From Deltaproteobacteria bacterium Ga0077550 (GTDB lineage Bacteria; Myxococcota_A; Polyangia; Nannocystales; Nannocystaceae): a stretch of 64,000 nt of DNA. The stretch covers positions 62,001 to 126,000 of the forward strand of contig LNFB01000288.1 in the NCBI GenBank assembly GCA_001464385.1, read 5' to 3'. Made by a program: the position numbers and the translations under genes. Positions 22,207-32,993 of this stretch are shown here, one piece after another; the first letter of the stretch is position 1, and each line of letters opens with the position of its first letter. The notes beneath the pieces are model-generated. The model searched no databases, was not told where the DNA came from, and saw only the letters and a list, made by a program, of their open reading frames with translations.

Positions 22207-22238
22207 ATGCCGGGCCTCCCTCGCGGGAAGTCCGGCAT
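22207..22238. terminator. Bidirectional hairpin between histidine kinase and rplO
   Basis: ATGCCGG (22207-22213) and CCGGCAT (22232-22238) with an inner GC-rich part, lying between two converging genes. No strong T-run on either side. Confidence 0.45.
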
Positions 22239-22275
22239 CCTGACTCCACGGCAACGCGCCTTGCGGCGCCCTGCC

Positions 22276-22728
22276 CTACGCCTCGAGCAGCTCGACGCTG
22301 CCGCCGGCGGCCTCGAGCTTCGACTTCGCGGTCTCGCTGCAGGCGTGGACCTTCACCTTGACCGCGGTCTTGATGTCGCCCGTGCCGAGCAGCTTGATGA
22401 GCTTCGCGCGCTTGGGGATCAGCCCCTTGGCGCGCAGGGTCTCGAGCGAGACCTCCTCGCCCGCGGCGTACTGGCCCTCGATCAACGCGAGGTTGACGGC
22501 CTGGTACTCGACGCGGAAGATGTTCACGAAGCCGCGCTTGGGCACGCGGCGATGGATCGGGTTCTGGCCGCCCTCGAAGCCGGGGCGCGTGGGCTGACGG
22601 CGAGCCATCTGGCCCTTCATGCCGCGACCCGAGGTCTTGCCCTTGCCCGAGCCGATACCACGGCCGACGCGCTTCATCTTGTGACGCGCGCCCTTGGGCG
22701 GCTTGAGGGTATGCAGTGTCGTTCCCAT
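22276..22728 (-). CDS. rplO: 50S ribosomal protein L15
   Basis: 150 residues; N-terminal Gly-rich part [19 protein letters not shown] typical of L15, C-terminus with the fold [20 protein letters not shown]. Late-assembly 50S protein. Last spc-operon gene before the antisense insertion. Confidence 0.97.
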   Translation of the reverse strand: MGTTLHTLKPPKGARHKMKRVGRGIGSGKGKTSGRGMKGQMARRQPTRPGFEGGQNPIHRRVPKRGFVNIFRVEYQAVNLALIEGQYAAGEEVSLETLRAKGLIPKRAKLIKLLGTGDIKTAVKVKVHACSETAKSKLEAAGGSVELLEA

Positions 22729-22736
22729 GATGCTCC

Positions 22737-22922
22737 CTATTCCACGGGCTCGACGGCGACCAAGTGCTGAACCTTGCGGATCATGCCTCGGATCGACTCG
22801 TTGTCCGGGTGGACCTTCGTGCTGTTGAGCTTGTTGAGGCCGAGCCCCTTGACCGTGCGCTTCTGGGTCTCGGCGCGGTCGATCGGGCTGCGGACCAGGG
22901 TGACCTTGAGTCTCAGTGCCAT
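22737..22922 (-). CDS. rpmD: 50S ribosomal protein L30
   Basis: 61 residues from the ATG at 22922 ([16 protein letters not shown]...). The [20 protein letters not shown] stretch is the family core. An upstream extension in the open frame is not conserved. Lies between rpsE and rplO. Confidence 0.96.
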   Translation of the reverse strand: MALRLKVTLVRSPIDRAETQKRTVKGLGLNKLNSTKVHPDNESIRGMIRKVQHLVAVEPVE

Positions 22923-22930
22923 GGTGCGTC

Positions 22931-23476
22931 CTAGCCTTCCGAGATCGCCGCGACGGTCATGCCACGCTTGACGGCGATCTGCTCCGGGCTGCGGAGCTGC
23001 TTCAGCGCCTGCATCGTCGCGTGGATGACGTTGAGCGGGTTGTTGCTGCCGATGCACTTGCTCAGCACGTCGTGGATGCCCGCGCACTCGACGACGGCGC
23101 GCACCGGACCACCCGCGATCACGCCGGTACCGGCGCTGGCGGGGCGGAGCAGGACCTGACCCGCGCCGTGGTTGCCGATGACGTCGTGCGGGATCGTGGT
23201 GCCCGAGAGCGGGACCTCGAAGAGGCTGCGGCGCGCGTAGTCCGTGGCCTTGCGGATGGCCTCGGGGACCTCCTTGGCCTTGCCGTAGCCCATGCCGACC
23301 TTGCCGTGCTCGTCGCCGACCACGACCACCGCGGTGAACGAGAAGTTGCGGCCGCCCTTGACGACCTTGGCCACGCGGTTGATGAACACCACGCGGTCGA
23401 CGAGGTCACTGTTGCCCTCGCCGTCGTCGTTGTTGTTGTTCCGGCGGTTGTCGGAATCTCGTCGGGAATGCGCCAT
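22931..23476 (-). CDS. rpsE: 30S ribosomal protein S5
   Basis: 181 residues. Double-stranded RNA-binding fold with [19 protein letters not shown] and [15 protein letters not shown]. The N-terminus is unusually Asn/Asp-rich ([12 protein letters not shown]) before the conserved domain. Start at 23476 by family length. Involved in decoding accuracy. Confidence 0.97.
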   Translation of the reverse strand: MAHSRRDSDNRRNNNNDDGEGNSDLVDRVVFINRVAKVVKGGRNFSFTAVVVVGDEHGKVGMGYGKAKEVPEAIRKATDYARRSLFEVPLSGTTIPHDVIGNHGAGQVLLRPASAGTGVIAGGPVRAVVECAGIHDVLSKCIGSNNPLNVIHATMQALKQLRSPEQIAVKRGMTVAAISEG

Positions 23477-23478
23477 GA

Positions 23479-23841
23479 TCAGAACTCCAGCCCTGCTTCG
23501 CGTGCGGCGGCGGCCAGCGCACTGATGCGGCCGTGGTAAGCGTAACCGTTGCGGTCGAACACGACCTTGGTGATGCCGGCGCTCTTGCAAGCGTTGGCGA
23601 TCGCGGCGCCGATGACCTTCGCTTCGCCGGTCTTGTCCTGACCTTCGAGCTTGGCCTTGACCTCTTTGGTCAGGGTCGACACCGCCGCCAACGACACCGA
23701 ACGGCTGTCGTCGACGACCTGCACGTAGATGTGCTTGTTGCTGCGGAAGACGGTCATGCGCGGCCGCTCCGACGTACCCAACACGCGCACGCGAACTCGC
23801 TGCTTGCGCCGGAGCCTCTGCTCGATTGCTTTGGTCGTCAT
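23479..23841 (-). CDS. rplR: 50S ribosomal protein L18
   Basis: 120 residues. Binds 5S rRNA with L5. Family features: [25 protein letters not shown] and the C-terminus [18 protein letters not shown]. Two bases upstream of rpsE. Confidence 0.97.
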   Translation of the reverse strand: MTTKAIEQRLRRKQRVRVRVLGTSERPRMTVFRSNKHIYVQVVDDSRSVSLAAVSTLTKEVKAKLEGQDKTGEAKVIGAAIANACKSAGITKVVFDRNGYAYHGRISALAAAAREAGLEF

Positions 23842-23849
23842 GGGGGAAC

Positions 23850-24389
23850 CTACTTCTTGCCGCGCTTGCCCTCTTTACGGAGGATCGTTTCTTCGGCGTA
23901 CTTGACGCCCTTGCCCTTGTACGGCTCCGGCGGACGGAATCCGCGGATGTCCGACGCAACCTGCCCGAGCGCGACGCGATCGGAGCCGCTGAGGATCACC
24001 TTGTTGTCCTTGGTGACCTCGGCCTTCACGCCCTCGGGCAGCTGGTAGCTGACACCGTGGGAGTAGCCGAGAGTCAGCTCGACGACCTGGCCCTTGACCG
24101 CAGCGCGGTAACCGACGCCGATGATCTCGAGCTCCCGGGTGAACCCGGTGGAGACCCCGGTGATGAGGTTCGCGACACGGGCGCGGACCATGCCGTGCAT
24201 CGCCCGCGCGCGGTTGTCGTTGCCCGCGCGTTTGAAGACGAGCCGGCCATCGGCCTGCTCCATCGTCACGCCGTCGGGGATGTCGAAGCTCAGGGTGCCC
24301 TTGGGCCCCTTGGCCGACACGGTGCGGCCCACGGTCGTCAGGGTGACGCCCTTGGGCACGGCAACGGGTGCATTTCCGATTCGACTCAT
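23850..24389 (-). CDS. rplF: 50S ribosomal protein L6
   Basis: 179 residues, the normal length. Two L6 repeats; ends with the conserved [21 protein letters not shown] motif in part. Near the sarcin-ricin loop and the factor-binding site. Confidence 0.97.
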   Translation of the reverse strand: MSRIGNAPVAVPKGVTLTTVGRTVSAKGPKGTLSFDIPDGVTMEQADGRLVFKRAGNDNRARAMHGMVRARVANLITGVSTGFTRELEIIGVGYRAAVKGQVVELTLGYSHGVSYQLPEGVKAEVTKDNKVILSGSDRVALGQVASDIRGFRPPEPYKGKGVKYAEETILRKEGKRGKK

Positions 24390-24429
24390 GGCGGTGTTCT
24401 CTCTGTTCGGTCTGTGGTCCGAGCTGGAC

Positions 24430-24825
24430 TCACCAGATGCTGCACACCAGTTCGCCGCCCACGCCGGCCTTGCGCGCGGCTCGGTCGGTCATCATGCCGC
24501 GGCTGGTCGAGACGATCAGGATGCCGAGGCCGTTGCGGATCTTCGGGATTTCGGTGTGGGCAGCGTAGCGCCGCTGGCCGGGCCGGCTGATGCGCTGGAT
24601 ACCCTCGATCGCGGACTGGCCGTCGTGCCAGCGCAGCTTGATCTCGATGGCGCCCTGGGGACCTTCGTCCTTCCAGCTCGCCTCCTCGATGTACCCCTCG
24701 TCGCGGAGTATTTCCGCCAGGCGGAGCTTGAGCTTGCTGCCCGGCATGGTCAGCGTGCGGTGATTCGCAGACACCGCGTTGCGGATCCGCGAGAGCATGT
24801 CGGCAATGGGATCGGTCATGGACAT
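24430..24825 (-). CDS. rpsH: 30S ribosomal protein S8
   Basis: 131 residues; begins MSMTDPIADMLSRIRNA and ends with STSRGMMTDRAARKAGVGGE, the family signature. Binds helix 21 of 16S rRNA. rpsN, usually located just upstream, is missing: only 17 bases separate it from rplE. Confidence 0.97.
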   Translation of the reverse strand: MSMTDPIADMLSRIRNAVSANHRTLTMPGSKLKLRLAEILRDEGYIEEASWKDEGPQGAIEIKLRWHDGQSAIEGIQRISRPGQRRYAAHTEIPKIRNGLGILIVSTSRGMMTDRAARKAGVGGELVCSIW

Positions 24826-24842
24826 GGTGCGAACCCTCCTGT

Positions 24843-25511
24843 TCAGGCGGCGCGGAACGGAACGCCGAGGTGGGTGAGCAGCGCGCGACCCTCTTCGTCG
24901 GTGCGTGCGCTGGTGTGGATGCAGACGTTCATGCCGGGGACCTTCTCGAGCTTGTCGATGTCGACCTCGGGGAAGATGAGCAGCTCCTTGACCCCCATGG
25001 TGAAGTTGCCGCGGCCATCGAAGCCCTTGCCGCCGACGCCGCGGAAGTCGCGGGTACGGGGCAGCGCGATCGAGACGAAGCGATCGAAGAACTCCCACAT
25101 CCGCGGGCCGCGGAGGGTGACCATACAGCCGATCTTCTGCCCTTCGCGGAGCTTGAAGGTGGCGATGGACTTGCGGGCCCGGGTGACCACCGGGCGCTGA
25201 CCCGAGATGTTGCCGAGGGCCTCGAACGCCTGCTCGAGGAGCTTGGGCACCTTGAGGGCCTCACCGAGGCCGATGTTCAAGGTGATCTTCTCGAGCTTCG
25301 GGATCTCCATGGAGTTCCCGTAGTTGAACTCCTTCGCCAGGGACTCGCGCACGACGGTCTGGTACTTGACCAGCAGTCGCGGCTTCGCGATGCCTGCCCG
25401 ACGATTGGGCTCTTCCATCGGGTTGCGGAACTTGTAGGCGAAGCCAACGTCCTTCTTCTTCTTGTTGGCGCCGCCGGCTCCACCCGCTGCTTTTGCTTTT
25501 GCTTCGGCCAT
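24843..25511 (-). CDS. rplE: 50S ribosomal protein L5 with N-terminal extension
   Basis: 222 residues, against about 180 for the family. The first 45 residues form an Ala/Lys-rich extension ([20 protein letters not shown], then a basic part) ahead of the conserved core [17 protein letters not shown] and [17 protein letters not shown]. Core binds 5S rRNA and contacts P-site tRNA. The extension has good coding character and starts 11 bases from rplX, so it is likely real. Confidence 0.95.
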   Translation of the reverse strand: MAEAKAKAAGGAGGANKKKKDVGFAYKFRNPMEEPNRRAGIAKPRLLVKYQTVVRESLAKEFNYGNSMEIPKLEKITLNIGLGEALKVPKLLEQAFEALGNISGQRPVVTRARKSIATFKLREGQKIGCMVTLRGPRMWEFFDRFVSIALPRTRDFRGVGGKGFDGRGNFTMGVKELLIFPEVDIDKLEKVPGMNVCIHTSARTDEEGRALLTHLGVPFRAA

Positions 25512-25522
25512 GGTGGTCGTTC

Positions 25523-25843
25523 CTACTTGTCGATCTGCTCACCCGACTTGACCGCCACGCGAACGTGTCGGCCGTCGGCCAGGATGGACATCCGAACGCG
25601 GGTGGGTTCGCCGGTCTTGGGATCGGCGAGCATCACGTTCGACAGGTGAATCGGGTACTCGCGCTTCACCCGGCCACCCTGCGGGTTGGCCTGGTTGGGC
25701 TTGATGTGCTTGGTGCGGATGTTGACGCCCTCGATGACCACGCGGTCCTCCTTGGGCACGACCCGCAGCACGCGCCCGCGCGTGCCCTTCTCTTTACCGG
25801 CGATCACCACGACGGAGTCGCCTTGCCGTACGCGCGCAGCCAT
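25523..25843 (-). CDS. rplX: 50S ribosomal protein L24
   Basis: 106 residues with the KOW motif [19 protein letters not shown] near the start. Assembly initiator of the 50S. The ATG at 25843 overlaps the rplN stop by one base. Confidence 0.97.
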   Translation of the reverse strand: MAARVRQGDSVVVIAGKEKGTRGRVLRVVPKEDRVVIEGVNIRTKHIKPNQANPQGGRVKREYPIHLSNVMLADPKTGEPTRVRMSILADGRHVRVAVKSGEQIDK

Positions 25844-26211
25844 CAGAGCACCTCCGGCGCGAGGCTGATGATCTTGAGGAACTTCTTGGCCCGGAGCTCG
25901 CGCGCGACGGGTCCGAAGATGCGGGTGCCGATCGGCTGCTTCTGGGCATCGATGAGCACGGCGCTGTTGGTGTCGAAGCGGATCACGCTGCCATCGGAGC
26001 GGCGCAGACCCTTCTTCACGCGGACGACGACGGCCTTCATGACCGAGCCGCGCTTGACCTTGCTGTTGGGCAGGGCGTCGCGGATCGAGACCACGATGAC
26101 GTCTCCGACCGAGGCGTAGCGGCGCTTGGAGCCGCCGAGGACCTTGATGCAGAAGACCCTGCGCGCGCCGGAGTTGTCGGCGACGTCGAGGACGGATTCG
26201 ACCTGGATCAT
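25843..26211 (-). CDS. rplN: 50S ribosomal protein L14
   Basis: 122 residues, normal length; [19 protein letters not shown] and the C-terminal [23 protein letters not shown] in part. Forms an intersubunit bridge. The ATG at 26211 overlaps the rpsQ stop. Confidence 0.97.
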   Translation of the reverse strand: MIQVESVLDVADNSGARRVFCIKVLGGSKRRYASVGDVIVVSIRDALPNSKVKRGSVMKAVVVRVKKGLRRSDGSVIRFDTNSAVLIDAQKQPIGTRIFGPVARELRAKKFLKIISLAPEVL

Positions 26212-26495
26212 ACGGCCTCTGCCTTCTCCAGCACGGTCTGGAGCCGCCACCGCTTGTCGCGGGAGATCGGGCTGCACTCGACGATCTGCACGCGGTCACC
26301 GATCTGGGCCTCGTTGCGCTCGTCGTGCGCCTTGTAGCGCTTGCGCTCGTTCACGTACTTCTTGTACTTCGAGTGCTTGAAGCGCCGGGTGACCTGCACG
26401 ACGCAGGTCTTGTCCATCTTGTTCGACACCACGGTGCCGACCAGCTGACGCTTGCGGCGCTCGACGCCGGCCGTCTCTTGTTGCTCGGTGCTCAT
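26208..26495 (-). CDS. rpsQ: 30S ribosomal protein S17
   Basis: 95 residues; OB fold with [18 protein letters not shown] and [20 protein letters not shown]. An extra ten-residue polar N-terminus is present. Overlaps rpmC and rplN by ATGA. Confidence 0.97.
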   Translation of the reverse strand: MSTEQQETAGVERRKRQLVGTVVSNKMDKTCVVQVTRRFKHSKYKKYVNERKRYKAHDERNEAQIGDRVQIVECSPISRDKRWRLQTVLEKAEAV

Positions 26496-26713
26496 GCGGC
26501 CCCCTGATTCTCGGTCGGCACGAGACCCAGGGCGCGCTCGCCCTGGATCGTCTTGATGCGCGCGATGTCCCGCTTGAGCTTCCCGAGCTGGCTGCTGTTG
26601 CGCATCCGCTGGGTGGCCCGGGCGATGCTCAGCTTGATCAGCTGGTCGCGCAGGTCCTTCTCGAGCGTGACGAGTTCCTCGTCGTTCTTGTCGCGGAGTT
26701 CGGAGGGTTTCAC
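26492..26713 (-). CDS. rpmC: 50S ribosomal protein L29
   Basis: 73 residues, two-helix hairpin; [20 protein letters not shown] and [14 protein letters not shown] are typical. Sits at the tunnel exit. Overlaps its neighbours by 4 bases on each side. Confidence 0.96.
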   Translation of the reverse strand: MKPSELRDKNDEELVTLEKDLRDQLIKLSIARATQRMRNSSQLGKLKRDIARIKTIQGERALGLVPTENQGAA

Positions 26714-27126
26714 AGCGCCGCCTCCCTCTTGATGACGCGGGTGTTGACCGGCAGCTTGTGGTGCGCGCGGTGGAAGGCCTCGCGGGCGAGCTCCTCGGTG
26801 ATGCCCTCGAGCTCGTAGATGACCCGACCGGGGCGGACGACCGCGACCCAGTACTCGGGACCGCCCTTGCCCTTACCCATGCGGGTTTCGGCGGGCTTCT
26901 TCGAGACCGGCTTGTCGGGGAAGACCCGGACGTAGAGCTTGCCGCCGCGCTTGATGTGGCGGTTGATGGCGACACGGGCGGCCTCGATCTGACGCGAGGT
27001 CAGCCAGCCGCACGTGGTGGCCTGGAGGCCGAAGTCTCCGAAGTCGACGGTGTCGCCGCCCTTGGCGCGACCCGCCATCCGGCCCTTGAAGACCTTGCGG
27101 AACTTGACGCGTGATGGAGTCAGCAT
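26710..27126 (-). CDS. rplP: 50S ribosomal protein L16
   Basis: 138 residues; [19 protein letters not shown] and the [15 protein letters not shown] motif identify L16, which helps position A-site tRNA. Usual length. Confidence 0.97.
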   Translation of the reverse strand: MLTPSRVKFRKVFKGRMAGRAKGGDTVDFGDFGLQATTCGWLTSRQIEAARVAINRHIKRGGKLYVRVFPDKPVSKKPAETRMGKGKGGPEYWVAVVRPGRVIYELEGITEELAREAFHRAHHKLPVNTRVIKREAAL

Positions 27127-27133
27127 GACTTAC

Positions 27134-27817
<684 letters not shown>

Positions 27818-27845
27818 CGAAGGTAATCCTCGTGCAGGCGCGGCC

Positions 27846-28187
27846 TCAGCCGGCGACAGCGGCCTCGGCGACCTCCACGAACACGTGGCTGGTCTTCTTG
27901 TTGATGCGATTGGCGCGGCCCATGGCGCGGGGGCGCCAGCGCTTGAGCGTGGGGCCCTGGTCGACCAGGACGGTGCGGACGACGAGCTTGTCGACGTCGG
28001 AGTTGCCCTTGTCCTCGGCGTTGGCCACGGCCGACACCAGGAGCTTGAAGAACTCGCGGCTGCCCGACTTGTTCATGAACCGCAGCGAGTTGATCGCCGA
28101 GGTCACGGGCATCCCGCGGAGCATCTTCGCCAGGACCCGCAGCTTGCGGGGGGCGATGCGAAGGTTCGAGAGGCGTGCGGTCGACAT
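27846..28187 (-). CDS. rplV: 50S ribosomal protein L22
   Basis: 113 residues; [17 protein letters not shown] and [20 protein letters not shown]. Its beta-hairpin lines the exit tunnel. The start overlaps the rpsS stop by one base. Confidence 0.97.
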   Translation of the reverse strand: MSTARLSNLRIAPRKLRVLAKMLRGMPVTSAINSLRFMNKSGSREFFKLLVSAVANAEDKGNSDVDKLVVRTVLVDQGPTLKRWRPRAMGRANRINKKTSHVFVEVAEAAVAG

Positions 28188-28471
28188 TAGCGGTCGCCCT
28201 TCTTCGCCTTGCGATCCGCGGCGTGGCCGCGGAAGGTCCGCGTCGGCGCGAACTCGCCGAGCTTGTGACCGACCATGTTCTCGGTCACGTACACGGGGAT
28301 GAACTTGTTGCCGTTGTGGACCATGAGGTTGGCCCCCACGAACTGCGGCAAGATGGTGGAGCGTCGCGACCAGGTCTTGATCGCACGACGCTGTTTCTCT
28401 CCAGCGGTCGCCTCCACCTTCACGAGCAGGTGGTCGTCGACGAACGGGCCTTTGCGTACCGAACGGGGCAT
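28187..28471 (-). CDS. rpsS: 30S ribosomal protein S19
   Basis: 94 residues; [16 protein letters not shown] and [15 protein letters not shown] are family hallmarks. In the 30S head, contacting S13. Confidence 0.97.
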   Translation of the reverse strand: MPRSVRKGPFVDDHLLVKVEATAGEKQRRAIKTWSRRSTILPQFVGANLMVHNGNKFIPVYVTENMVGHKLGEFAPTRTFRGHAADRKAKKGDR

Positions 28472-28487
28472 GGTGAGCTCCTAATTC

Positions 28488-29312
28488 CTACTTGGCGCGG
28501 CGAGAGACGCGGAAGACGTCCGTGCGCTTGTTGTTGCGGGTACGCAGGCCCTTGGTCTGCTTGCCCCACGGCGAGCGCGGGTGACCGCCGCCCGAGGTAC
28601 GGCCTTCGCCGCCGCCCATCGGGTGATCGACCGGGTTCATGGTGACGCCACGGTTGTGCGGGCGACGACCGAGCCAGCGGGTGCGGCCGGCCTTGCCGAT
28701 GCTGATGTTGGTGTGCTCGCTGTTCGACAGCGTGCCGATGCTCGCGCGGCAGTCGGCGTGCACCTTGCGGAGCTCGCCCGACGGCAGGCGGACCAGCGCC
28801 CAGTCACCGTCGCGCGCCATCAGGCGGGCGACGCCACCGGCGGCGCGGACCATCTGCCCGCCGCGACCGACCTTGAGCTCCACGTTGTGGATCTCGGTGC
28901 CGGCCGGCATGGCGCGCAGCGGCAGCGCGTTGCCGGGGGTGATGTCGGCCTTGGCCGAGGCGACGATCGTCTGACCGACCTCGAGACCCGCCGGCGCCAG
29001 GATGTAGCGCTTCTCGCCGTCGGTGTAGTGCACCAGGGCGATGCGGGCCGAGCGGTTCGGGTCGTACTCGATCGTGGCGATCTTGCCCGGCACGCCGAAC
29101 TTGTCGCGCTTGAAGTCGATCTCGCGATAGAGCCGCTTGTGACCACCGCCGCGGAAGCGCGAGGTGATGCGGCCGCCGTTGTTGCGGCCCTGGCTGCGGT
29201 GGCGGAATCCGGTGAGCGCCTTGTGGGGCGTCTCGGCGGTCACATCCGCCTTGTCGCTCACCGTCATGGTGCGGCGACCGGGCGATGTCGGCTTGTACTT
29301 CTTGATTCCCAT
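28488..29312 (-). CDS. rplB: 50S ribosomal protein L2
   Basis: 274 residues. Contains [14 protein letters not shown]-type signature here read as [18 protein letters not shown], close to the peptidyl-transferase centre. N-terminus [16 protein letters not shown]. Four bases after rplW. Confidence 0.97.
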   Translation of the reverse strand: MGIKKYKPTSPGRRTMTVSDKADVTAETPHKALTGFRHRSQGRNNGGRITSRFRGGGHKRLYREIDFKRDKFGVPGKIATIEYDPNRSARIALVHYTDGEKRYILAPAGLEVGQTIVASAKADITPGNALPLRAMPAGTEIHNVELKVGRGGQMVRAAGGVARLMARDGDWALVRLPSGELRKVHADCRASIGTLSNSEHTNISIGKAGRTRWLGRRPHNRGVTMNPVDHPMGGGEGRTSGGGHPRSPWGKQTKGLRTRNNKRTDVFRVSRRAK

Positions 29313-29316
29313 GGCC

Positions 29317-29610
29317 TCAGCTCTCCTCGCCGTACAGGTCGATGGAGTCCTCGTGGTGCAGGGTCACGATGGCCTTCTTCCACGACGGCTTGCGGCCGTA
29401 GTAGCGGCCCACGCGACGCAGGTCGGAGCGCACCACCTGGGTGCGGACGGCCTGGACGCGAACGCCGAAGACCATCTCGACGGCGGCTCGGATCGCGATC
29501 TTGTTCGCGTCCTTGTGGACCTCGAAGACGTACTGGTTCTTGGCGGCGACCAGGTCGTTGCTCTTCTCGGTGACGACCGGCCGGACGATGATTTGATGCG
29601 GCGTGATCAC
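29317..29610 (-). CDS. rplW: 50S ribosomal protein L23
   Basis: 97 residues; [24 protein letters not shown] in part. Docking site for trigger factor and SRP at the tunnel exit. Overlaps the rplD stop by 4 bases. Confidence 0.97.
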   Translation of the reverse strand: MITPHQIIVRPVVTEKSNDLVAAKNQYVFEVHKDANKIAIRAAVEMVFGVRVQAVRTQVVRSDLRRVGRYYGRKPSWKKAIVTLHHEDSIDLYGEES

Positions 29611-30272
29611 GAGGCTCCTCCGGCGGCGGCGGCCGTGCGGGTCGGCACGGTCTTGAGCAGGCGCGCCTCGAGCTCACGGATGACGCCCTCGGCGATCACG
29701 AGCTTGGGGTAGCGCAGGATGTCGTAGACATTGAGGCCGCGGATGTCGAGGAAGTCCGACTGCGCGAGGTTGGCGGCCGTGCGGCGCAGCCAGCTGTTCT
29801 CGCCGCTGTCGACCAGCAGAGCGCGCGGCGCCTTGATGGCCTCGAGGCCCTTCGCGAGCAGCTTGGTCTTCGGCGCCTCGCCGTTGAACTCCTTCACGAT
29901 CAACAGGTCGCCGGCCTTGGCCCGCAGCGACAGCACCGAGCGCAGGGCGCCGGCCATCGTCTTCTTGTTGACGTGCAGGATGTACAAGTGCGGCACGGGG
30001 CCGTGGACTCGACCACCCTTGGGGTACAGGTTGGTGCGCTTGCTGCCGTGGCGCGCGCCGCCCGAGCCCTTCTGCTTGATGTACTTGTCCTTGGTGAGGT
30101 TGACCTCCGAGCGGCCCTTCACCTTGTGCGTGCCGCGACGCTTGGCGGCGCGTTGCGAGCGAACGACCTCCCAGAGGAGATGCTCCCGGACCTCGCCGCC
30201 GAAGACGGCGTCGTCGAGGTCGATGGAGCCGGTCGTGTTGCCCGAGAGATCGATGACAGAAAGCTTCGCCAT
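29607..30272 (-). CDS. rplD: 50S ribosomal protein L4
   Basis: 221 residues; [20 protein letters not shown] is the conserved loop that reaches the tunnel, and the fold ends with [17 protein letters not shown]. Only 20 bases separate it from rpsJ, leaving no room for rplC. Confidence 0.97.
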   Translation of the reverse strand: MAKLSVIDLSGNTTGSIDLDDAVFGGEVREHLLWEVVRSQRAAKRRGTHKVKGRSEVNLTKDKYIKQKGSGGARHGSKRTNLYPKGGRVHGPVPHLYILHVNKKTMAGALRSVLSLRAKAGDLLIVKEFNGEAPKTKLLAKGLEAIKAPRALLVDSGENSWLRRTAANLAQSDFLDIRGLNVYDILRYPKLVIAEGVIRELEARLLKTVPTRTAAAAGGAS

Positions 30273-30292
30273 GGCGGGTGCGTCCTTCGGCC

Positions 30293-30601
30293 TCAGGTCT
30301 TGATCTCGACGTCGACACCGGCCGAGAGGTCCAGCTTCATCAACGCGTCGAGGGTCTGCTTGTTGGGCTCGAGGATGTCGAGCAGCCGCTTGTGGGTCCG
30401 GATCTCGAACTGCTCACGCGACTTCTTGTCGATGAACGGCCCGCGGAGCACCGTGTACTTGTTGATCTTGGTCGGAAGCGGGATCGGGCCGGCCACCGTC
30501 GCACCCGTGCGCCGCGCCGTGTCGGCGATCTCGCGCGCCGACTGGTCGAGGAGCTTGTGGTCGTAGGCCTTGAGGCGGATCCGGATCTTGAGGTTTTCCA
30601 T
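30293..30601 (-). CDS. rpsJ: 30S ribosomal protein S10 (NusE)
   Basis: 102 residues; [18 protein letters not shown] and [18 protein letters not shown]. Also the NusB partner in transcription antitermination. First gene of the S10 set here, with a GGGAG-type ribosome binding site 8 bases before the ATG. A TTGACT-rich stretch upstream (30640-30650) might be a -35. Confidence 0.97.
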   Translation of the reverse strand: MENLKIRIRLKAYDHKLLDQSAREIADTARRTGATVAGPIPLPTKINKYTVLRGPFIDKKSREQFEIRTHKRLLDILEPNKQTLDALMKLDLSAGVDVEIKT

Positions 30602-30663
30602 CGGAGAGGCTCCCTAGGAACGGGCGAGCAGAGCGAAGGTCAAGTCAAGGCAAGGGAGAAGAC

Positions 30664-30700
30664 GAAGCAGCCGACCGCGGGGTCCGGGGTCGGCTGCTTC
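30664..30700 (-). terminator. Rho-independent-type terminator after tuf
   Basis: GAAGCAGCCGACC (30664-30676) pairs perfectly with GGTCGGCTGCTTC (30688-30700): 13-bp stem, 11-base loop. On the minus strand it is followed by GTCTTCTCCCTT, a pyrimidine-rich run. It lies at the 3' end of tuf (stop 30709) and separates tuf from the S10 genes. Confidence 0.7.
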
Positions 30701-30708
30701 GGGGAGCA

Positions 30709-31902
30709 CTACTTGAGGATCTTCGTCACGACGCCGGCGCCGACGGTCTTGCCGCCCTCGCGGATCGCGAACTTGACGCCCTCTTCGCAGGCGATCGTGC
30801 TGATGAGCTCGACCTCGACCTCGATGTTGTCACCGGGCATCACCATCTCCACGCCTTCGGGGAGCTTGATGTTGCCGGTCACGTCGGTGGTGCGGAAGTA
30901 GAACTGCGGGCGGTAGCCCTTGAAGAACGGAGTGTGGCGACCACCCTCCTCCTTCTTGAGGACGTACACCTGCGCCATGAAGTTGGCGTGGGGGGTGATC
31001 GAGCCGGGCTTGCAGAGCACCTGGCCACGCTCGACGTCCTCACGCTTCACACCGCGGAGCAGGAGCCCGACGTTGTCGCCGGCCTGACCCTGGTCGAGCA
31101 GCTTGCGGAACATCTCGACGCCCGTGATGGTCGTCTTGACGGTGTCCTTGAGGCCGACGATCTCGACCTCTTCGCTGACCTTGATGATGCCGCGCTCGAT
31201 ACGACCGGTGGCGACCGTGCCACGACCGGAGATCGTGAACACGTCCTCGACCGGCATCAGGAACGGCTTGTCCAGCTCGCGGACCGGCTGTGGGATCCAG
31301 CTGTCGCACGCCGTCATGAGCTCGAAGATGCACTTGGCATCCTCGTGGTCCCAGTTGGGCGCGTTGAGGGCCTTGAGGGCCGAGCCACGCACGATCGGGG
31401 CGTTGGCGCCGTCGTAGTCGTACTTGGACAGCAGGTCACGGAGCTCCTCCTCGACCAGCTCGAGCATGTCGACGTCGTCGACCATGTCGCACTTGTTGAG
31501 GAAGATGACGATCTTCGGGATGCCGACCTGCTTGCCGAGCAGCACGTGCTCGCGGGTCTGCGGCATGGGGCCGTCGGTCGCGGCGACCACCAGGATTGCG
31601 CCGTCCATCTGGGCGGCACCGGTGATCATGTTCTTGATGTAGTCGGCGTGGCCGGGACAGTCGACGTGCGCGTAGTGGCGCGCCTCGGAGTTGTACTCCA
31701 CGTGCGCCGTCGAGATCGTGATGCCGCGGGCGCGCTCTTCGGGCGCCTTGTCGATCTGATCGAAGGGAATGGCGGCAGCCCAACCGCGCGATGCGAGCAC
31801 CTTCGTGATCGCGGCGGTGAGCGTGGTCTTTCCGTGATCCACGTGCCCGATGGTGCCGATGTTCACGTGGGGCTTGTCGCGGATGAACTTTTCCTTCGCC
31901 AT
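30709..31902 (-). CDS. tuf: Elongation factor Tu
   Basis: 397 residues. G motifs GHVDHGKTT (about residue 18), [16 protein letters not shown] and the GSALKAL box, plus switch [13 protein letters not shown]. Delivers aminoacyl-tRNA to the ribosome. The start at 31902 is the family start. It is followed by a strong terminator and preceded by a long leader, so it is expressed on its own. The usual partners rpsL, rpsG and fusA do not precede it. Confidence 0.98.
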   Translation of the reverse strand: MAKEKFIRDKPHVNIGTIGHVDHGKTTLTAAITKVLASRGWAAAIPFDQIDKAPEERARGITISTAHVEYNSEARHYAHVDCPGHADYIKNMITGAAQMDGAILVVAATDGPMPQTREHVLLGKQVGIPKIVIFLNKCDMVDDVDMLELVEEELRDLLSKYDYDGANAPIVRGSALKALNAPNWDHEDAKCIFELMTACDSWIPQPVRELDKPFLMPVEDVFTISGRGTVATGRIERGIIKVSEEVEIVGLKDTVKTTITGVEMFRKLLDQGQAGDNVGLLLRGVKREDVERGQVLCKPGSITPHANFMAQVYVLKKEEGGRHTPFFKGYRPQFYFRTTDVTGNIKLPEGVEMVMPGDNIEVEVELISTIACEEGVKFAIREGGKTVGAGVVTKILK

Positions 31903-32392
31903 GGTCTGATTCCTCTTAGTCCTGGTTTCGTCTCGTTGAACTCGTGGCTGAGAACTGTCGGGCGGGGCCGTCGTCGGGCCCGAGAAATCGGGGGACGACG
32001 GAGGGCCCGCAAACCGCTCGATCCAGATCCACACGCGAAGCGGGGATTGGGTGTCGCTCGGTCGGGGCCGCACCGACGGTCGCGCTTGGGCGGGTCCGTC
32101 GGCCGAGGCGCCGCCTACCGCACCGGTGGGTGCAGTGTCGCGGCGCATGAGAGCTGGGTAGCGCGTCGTGTGGGCTCGGTGCCTCGTCTCCCTGACGGTC
32201 GGGTCGCTCGCTCCGGTTCGGGGACTCCGACTCGGGGCGGGCTTCTATAGCCGAAGCCGGGCAACGATCGCAAGCAGGGGGGTCGGGTCGAAACGACGAT
32301 GTGTGCGGGCGTGCGCGTGACCGGACGCACAAATCGACCCTGCACCCGGGATTCGGGGCGTCACGGGGGGCGCGGCGCGAACGCGCGACCCC
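31903..32392. other. Long tuf leader and spacer
   Basis: 490 bases without a supported gene. The best promoter, TTGCGA-18-TATAGA (32273-32244), would give a tuf leader of about 335 bases. I found no tRNA, riboswitch or short gene in it, and open frames here have shadow-type composition. Confidence 0.55.
32244..32273 (-). promoter_or_regulatory. Promoter of tuf
   Basis: On the minus strand TTGCGA (32273-32268), an 18-base spacer and TATAGA (32249-32244). Transcription would begin near 32237, about 335 bases before the tuf ATG. Confidence 0.55.
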
Positions 32393-32938
32393 TCAGCCCT
32401 TGGGCTGGAGCGTCACCTGGAGGCGTGAGGTGTCGTAGCCCTGCGCGACGAGCCGCTCGAGGATGCCCGCGTAGACGCTCGGATCGAGGGTCGGCGTCCG
32501 CGACAGGATCCACAGGTACTCGCGGCTGGGGTGCCCCACGACGGCGTACTCGTACTCCGCCCCGAGGTCGATGATCCAGTAATCGCCCCAGAACGGGCGG
32601 AAGAAGCTGACCTCGAGCTTCGCGTTGGTGCTCGCATCGACGACGCGGGCGCGGCCCTTCGCGCGATCGAGCTTCCCGTCGAGCGTGTGCTTGCGGCACT
32701 GGTTCTCGACGCGGATCTCCCCGTCGTCGTCGCCGTCGCCGTCGAGGCTGTACGTCGCCTGCGTCGCGGTGCAGTCGCGCTGGAATCGCTGCGGGTACGA
32801 GGCGATCTCGAACCACGTGCCGAGGTAGCGATCGAGGTCGACGTTCGCGACGGTGCGCAGCGGCGGCGCGGTGGATTCTTCGACGGAACGGCCCGCACAG
32901 GCCGAGAGCAGCAGGAACGCGAGGGCGACGCGGCGCAT
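32393..32938 (-). CDS. Lipocalin family lipoprotein (Blc-like)
   Basis: 181 residues. Lipoprotein signal (LAFLLLSAC) followed by the lipocalin GxW motif LGTWFEIASYPQRFQ, then QATYSL and the C-terminal LWILSRTPTLD typical of Blc. Outer-membrane lipocalins bind lysophospholipids or fatty acids and help in membrane repair. An acidic insertion DGDGDDDGE is present after the second strand. Located 55 bases downstream of the outer-membrane protein gene, likely the last gene of that transcript. Confidence 0.92.
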   Translation of the reverse strand: MRRVALAFLLLSACAGRSVEESTAPPLRTVANVDLDRYLGTWFEIASYPQRFQRDCTATQATYSLDGDGDDDGEIRVENQCRKHTLDGKLDRAKGRARVVDASTNAKLEVSFFRPFWGDYWIIDLGAEYEYAVVGHPSREYLWILSRTPTLDPSVYAGILERLVAQGYDTSRLQVTLQPKG

Positions 32939-32993
32939 CGCGGGGAGTCTGCGCCACGGCGGGGGGTTGTCGAGGAGGCGGGATCTCGCCGGT

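Noticed and set aside
31916-32332. 138-residue minus-strand frame in the tuf leader
   Set aside because: Low-complexity Arg/Pro/Ser composition, no domain, and it would block the promoter placement.
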